Below are positions 31,791 through 32,446 of a stretch of 32,446 bases of DNA, piece after piece. Below the pieces are notes generated by a model that saw nothing but the letters and a program-made list of their open reading frames with translations, did not search any database and was not told the origin of the DNA. The position numbers were made by a program, and so were the translations under genes. Source of the DNA: Kocuria rosea subsp. polaris (GTDB lineage Bacteria > Actinomycetota > Actinomycetes > Actinomycetales > Micrococcaceae); contig NZ_LQBK01000005.1 of assembly GCF_001483755.1 (NCBI RefSeq), positions 118,536 to 150,981 of the forward strand, written 5' to 3'. How positions within the stretch are numbered: the stretch's first letter is position 1; the number at the start of each line of letters is the position of its first letter.

Positions 31791-32155
31791 GGATGTACCT
31801 CTTTCCTGTGGTGGTCAACGTGAACGGTGAGCTCGTCGAGCGGTGTCCGCCCAGTCTCACACGAAACGGGGCAATAGGAAAGCAGGCTGATTATAAAGAT
31901 CTCCACGGGCACCGGGGTCCTGCCGCCGCCCTCCGCCGCGGGGCGGGTGGAGGGCGATGTGGGCAGATGTGGGGTCGCCCGAGAGTCCATTAGCGGATGC
32001 AAAAAGCTGTTTCCTCATGCAAACTGATCCATACCCGTTCCGTTGGTGGCCACCACCGCGGCGGGTGGACGTCGAACCGGTCGGGGGGCCGGTGGCGTCC
32101 TCGGCCCGGAGCGAAGGAGCATCCGGGCCGGGCCGATCTTCTCTGGGGGGAAAAC
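31791..32155. other. Intergenic region with divergent promoters
   Basis: No gene found in 365 bp. It holds the TATAAT box of the leftward small gene (31890-31895) and two direct ATGCAAA copies (31997-32003 and 32017-32023) exactly 20 bp apart. GC is lower near 31860-31900 and 31985-32035, as expected for promoters. The remainder is GC-rich without hairpins that I could support. Confidence 0.5.
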
Positions 32156-32446
32156 ATGCTGCCATCCGTCGTGGGTGCTCTGCTGAGCACCGTCGTCCTC
32201 GTCTACGTCCTGTCGGACGCCGCCTACACGCGGCACAAGCGGTTCATCGCCGGCGCCAGGACGCTGCGCCGGGCCATCGTCGTCGTCTACTCGGTGCTGC
32301 TGGTGCTCAACCTGTGGTGCGCCACGATCATGCCCGTCACCCTGGTCTGCGACGCGATCGCGGTGGCGACCCTGGTCGCCACCGGGACCTTCGGATTCAT
32401 CATCGCCGAGCGGCGGATCCCCGCCACCACCGTGGTCGAGCGCCGG
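32156..32446 (+). CDS. Membrane protein, 3' end outside the window
   Basis: At least 97 codons, open to the window edge. ATG 32156 has GGGGGG 5 nt upstream. The N-terminus LPSVVGALLSTVVLVYVLSDAAY is a first membrane helix, followed by a basic loop TRHKRFIAGARTLRR and two more hydrophobic stretches, IVVVYSVLLVLNLWCATIM and IAVATLVATGTFGFIIA. The positive loop would be cytosolic. The protein has no recognisable motif in the visible part. The two ATGCAAA repeats about 135-160 bp upstream could belong to its control region. Confidence 0.65.
   Translation, partial: MLPSVVGALLSTVVLVYVLSDAAYTRHKRFIAGARTLRRAIVVVYSVLLVLNLWCATIMPVTLVCDAIAVATLVATGTFGFIIAERRIPATTVVERR

Noticed and set aside
1-32446. tRNA, rRNA, CRISPR, insertion sequences, attachment sites
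   Set aside because: No cloverleaf-forming sequence, spaced identical repeats, transposase motif or flanking direct repeats could be found by eye; a tRNAscan or ISfinder run would settle it.

Overview
The window reads as chromosomal DNA of a high-GC Gram-positive actinobacterium. GC is about 70-73% in ordinary coding stretches, GTG starts are common, many ATGA/GTGA gene overlaps occur, and there is an NrtR-type regulator, a DUF222/HNH protein and a DUF6318-type lipoprotein. The gene content fits the Micrococcaceae (Kocuria or Arthrobacter-like), but the genus is an inference from protein flavour only. No rRNA, tRNA, CRISPR array, insertion sequence or phage gene was recognised.

Layout. (A) 1-7544: a catabolic cluster for an unknown acyl or cyclic carboxylic acid. 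A leftward operon encodes SDR dehydrogenase, amidohydrolase, acyl-CoA dehydrogenase and MaoC hydratase, and ends in a hairpin at 1-32. A divergent MarR regulator, a leftward MHS-type MFS transporter and a rightward AMP-forming acyl-CoA ligase complete it. All three catabolic promoters carry related inverted repeats built on TTGA-N5-TCAA, so the MarR protein probably controls the whole set. No thiolase is present; the amidohydrolase occupies an unexplained place in the pathway. (B) 7690-8956: two tandem paralogous secreted proteins of unknown function. (C) 8963-14889: leftward NAD operon nrtR-nadA-nadB-nadC-nadS with every gene overlapping the next, preceded by a 25-bp inverted repeat. NadB carries five tandem 7-residue repeats. 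(D) 15115-19150: secreted and exported-protein region: lipoprotein, PKD-domain protein, a small protein made of a 'SWGCTD' module, a protealysin-like M4 metallopeptidase carrying the same module at its C-terminus, and an emfourin-like inhibitor gene. A roughly 0.5-kb block near 50% GC spans the junction of the first two genes. (E) 19316-21025: secreted, cysteine-free arylsulfate sulfotransferase-like protein. (F) 21425-24636: VOC protein and AraC regulator (divergent), rhodanese with a CsoR-type palindrome and a possible 28-codon leader peptide, and an Old Yellow Enzyme. (G) 24837-28647: HNH endonuclease-like protein, DUF3253 protein, an uncharacterised protein, Ogt alkyltransferase and a cupin. 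(H) 28755-32446: SPL-like radical SAM protein, FAD oxidoreductase with a C-terminal Rieske domain, a small membrane protein and a membrane protein cut by the window edge.

The most interesting points are the protease-inhibitor locus with a module found both free and fused, the three-site MarR regulon around a pathway with an out-of-place amidohydrolase, the sulfur-linked leader peptide and operator, the NadB repeat insertion, and the mosaic AT-richer patch. Several genes (VOC, AraC, the uncharacterised 242-residue protein, Ogt, SPL-like) have a -10-like hexamer 6-7 bp before their ATG and are probably translated from leaderless mRNAs.
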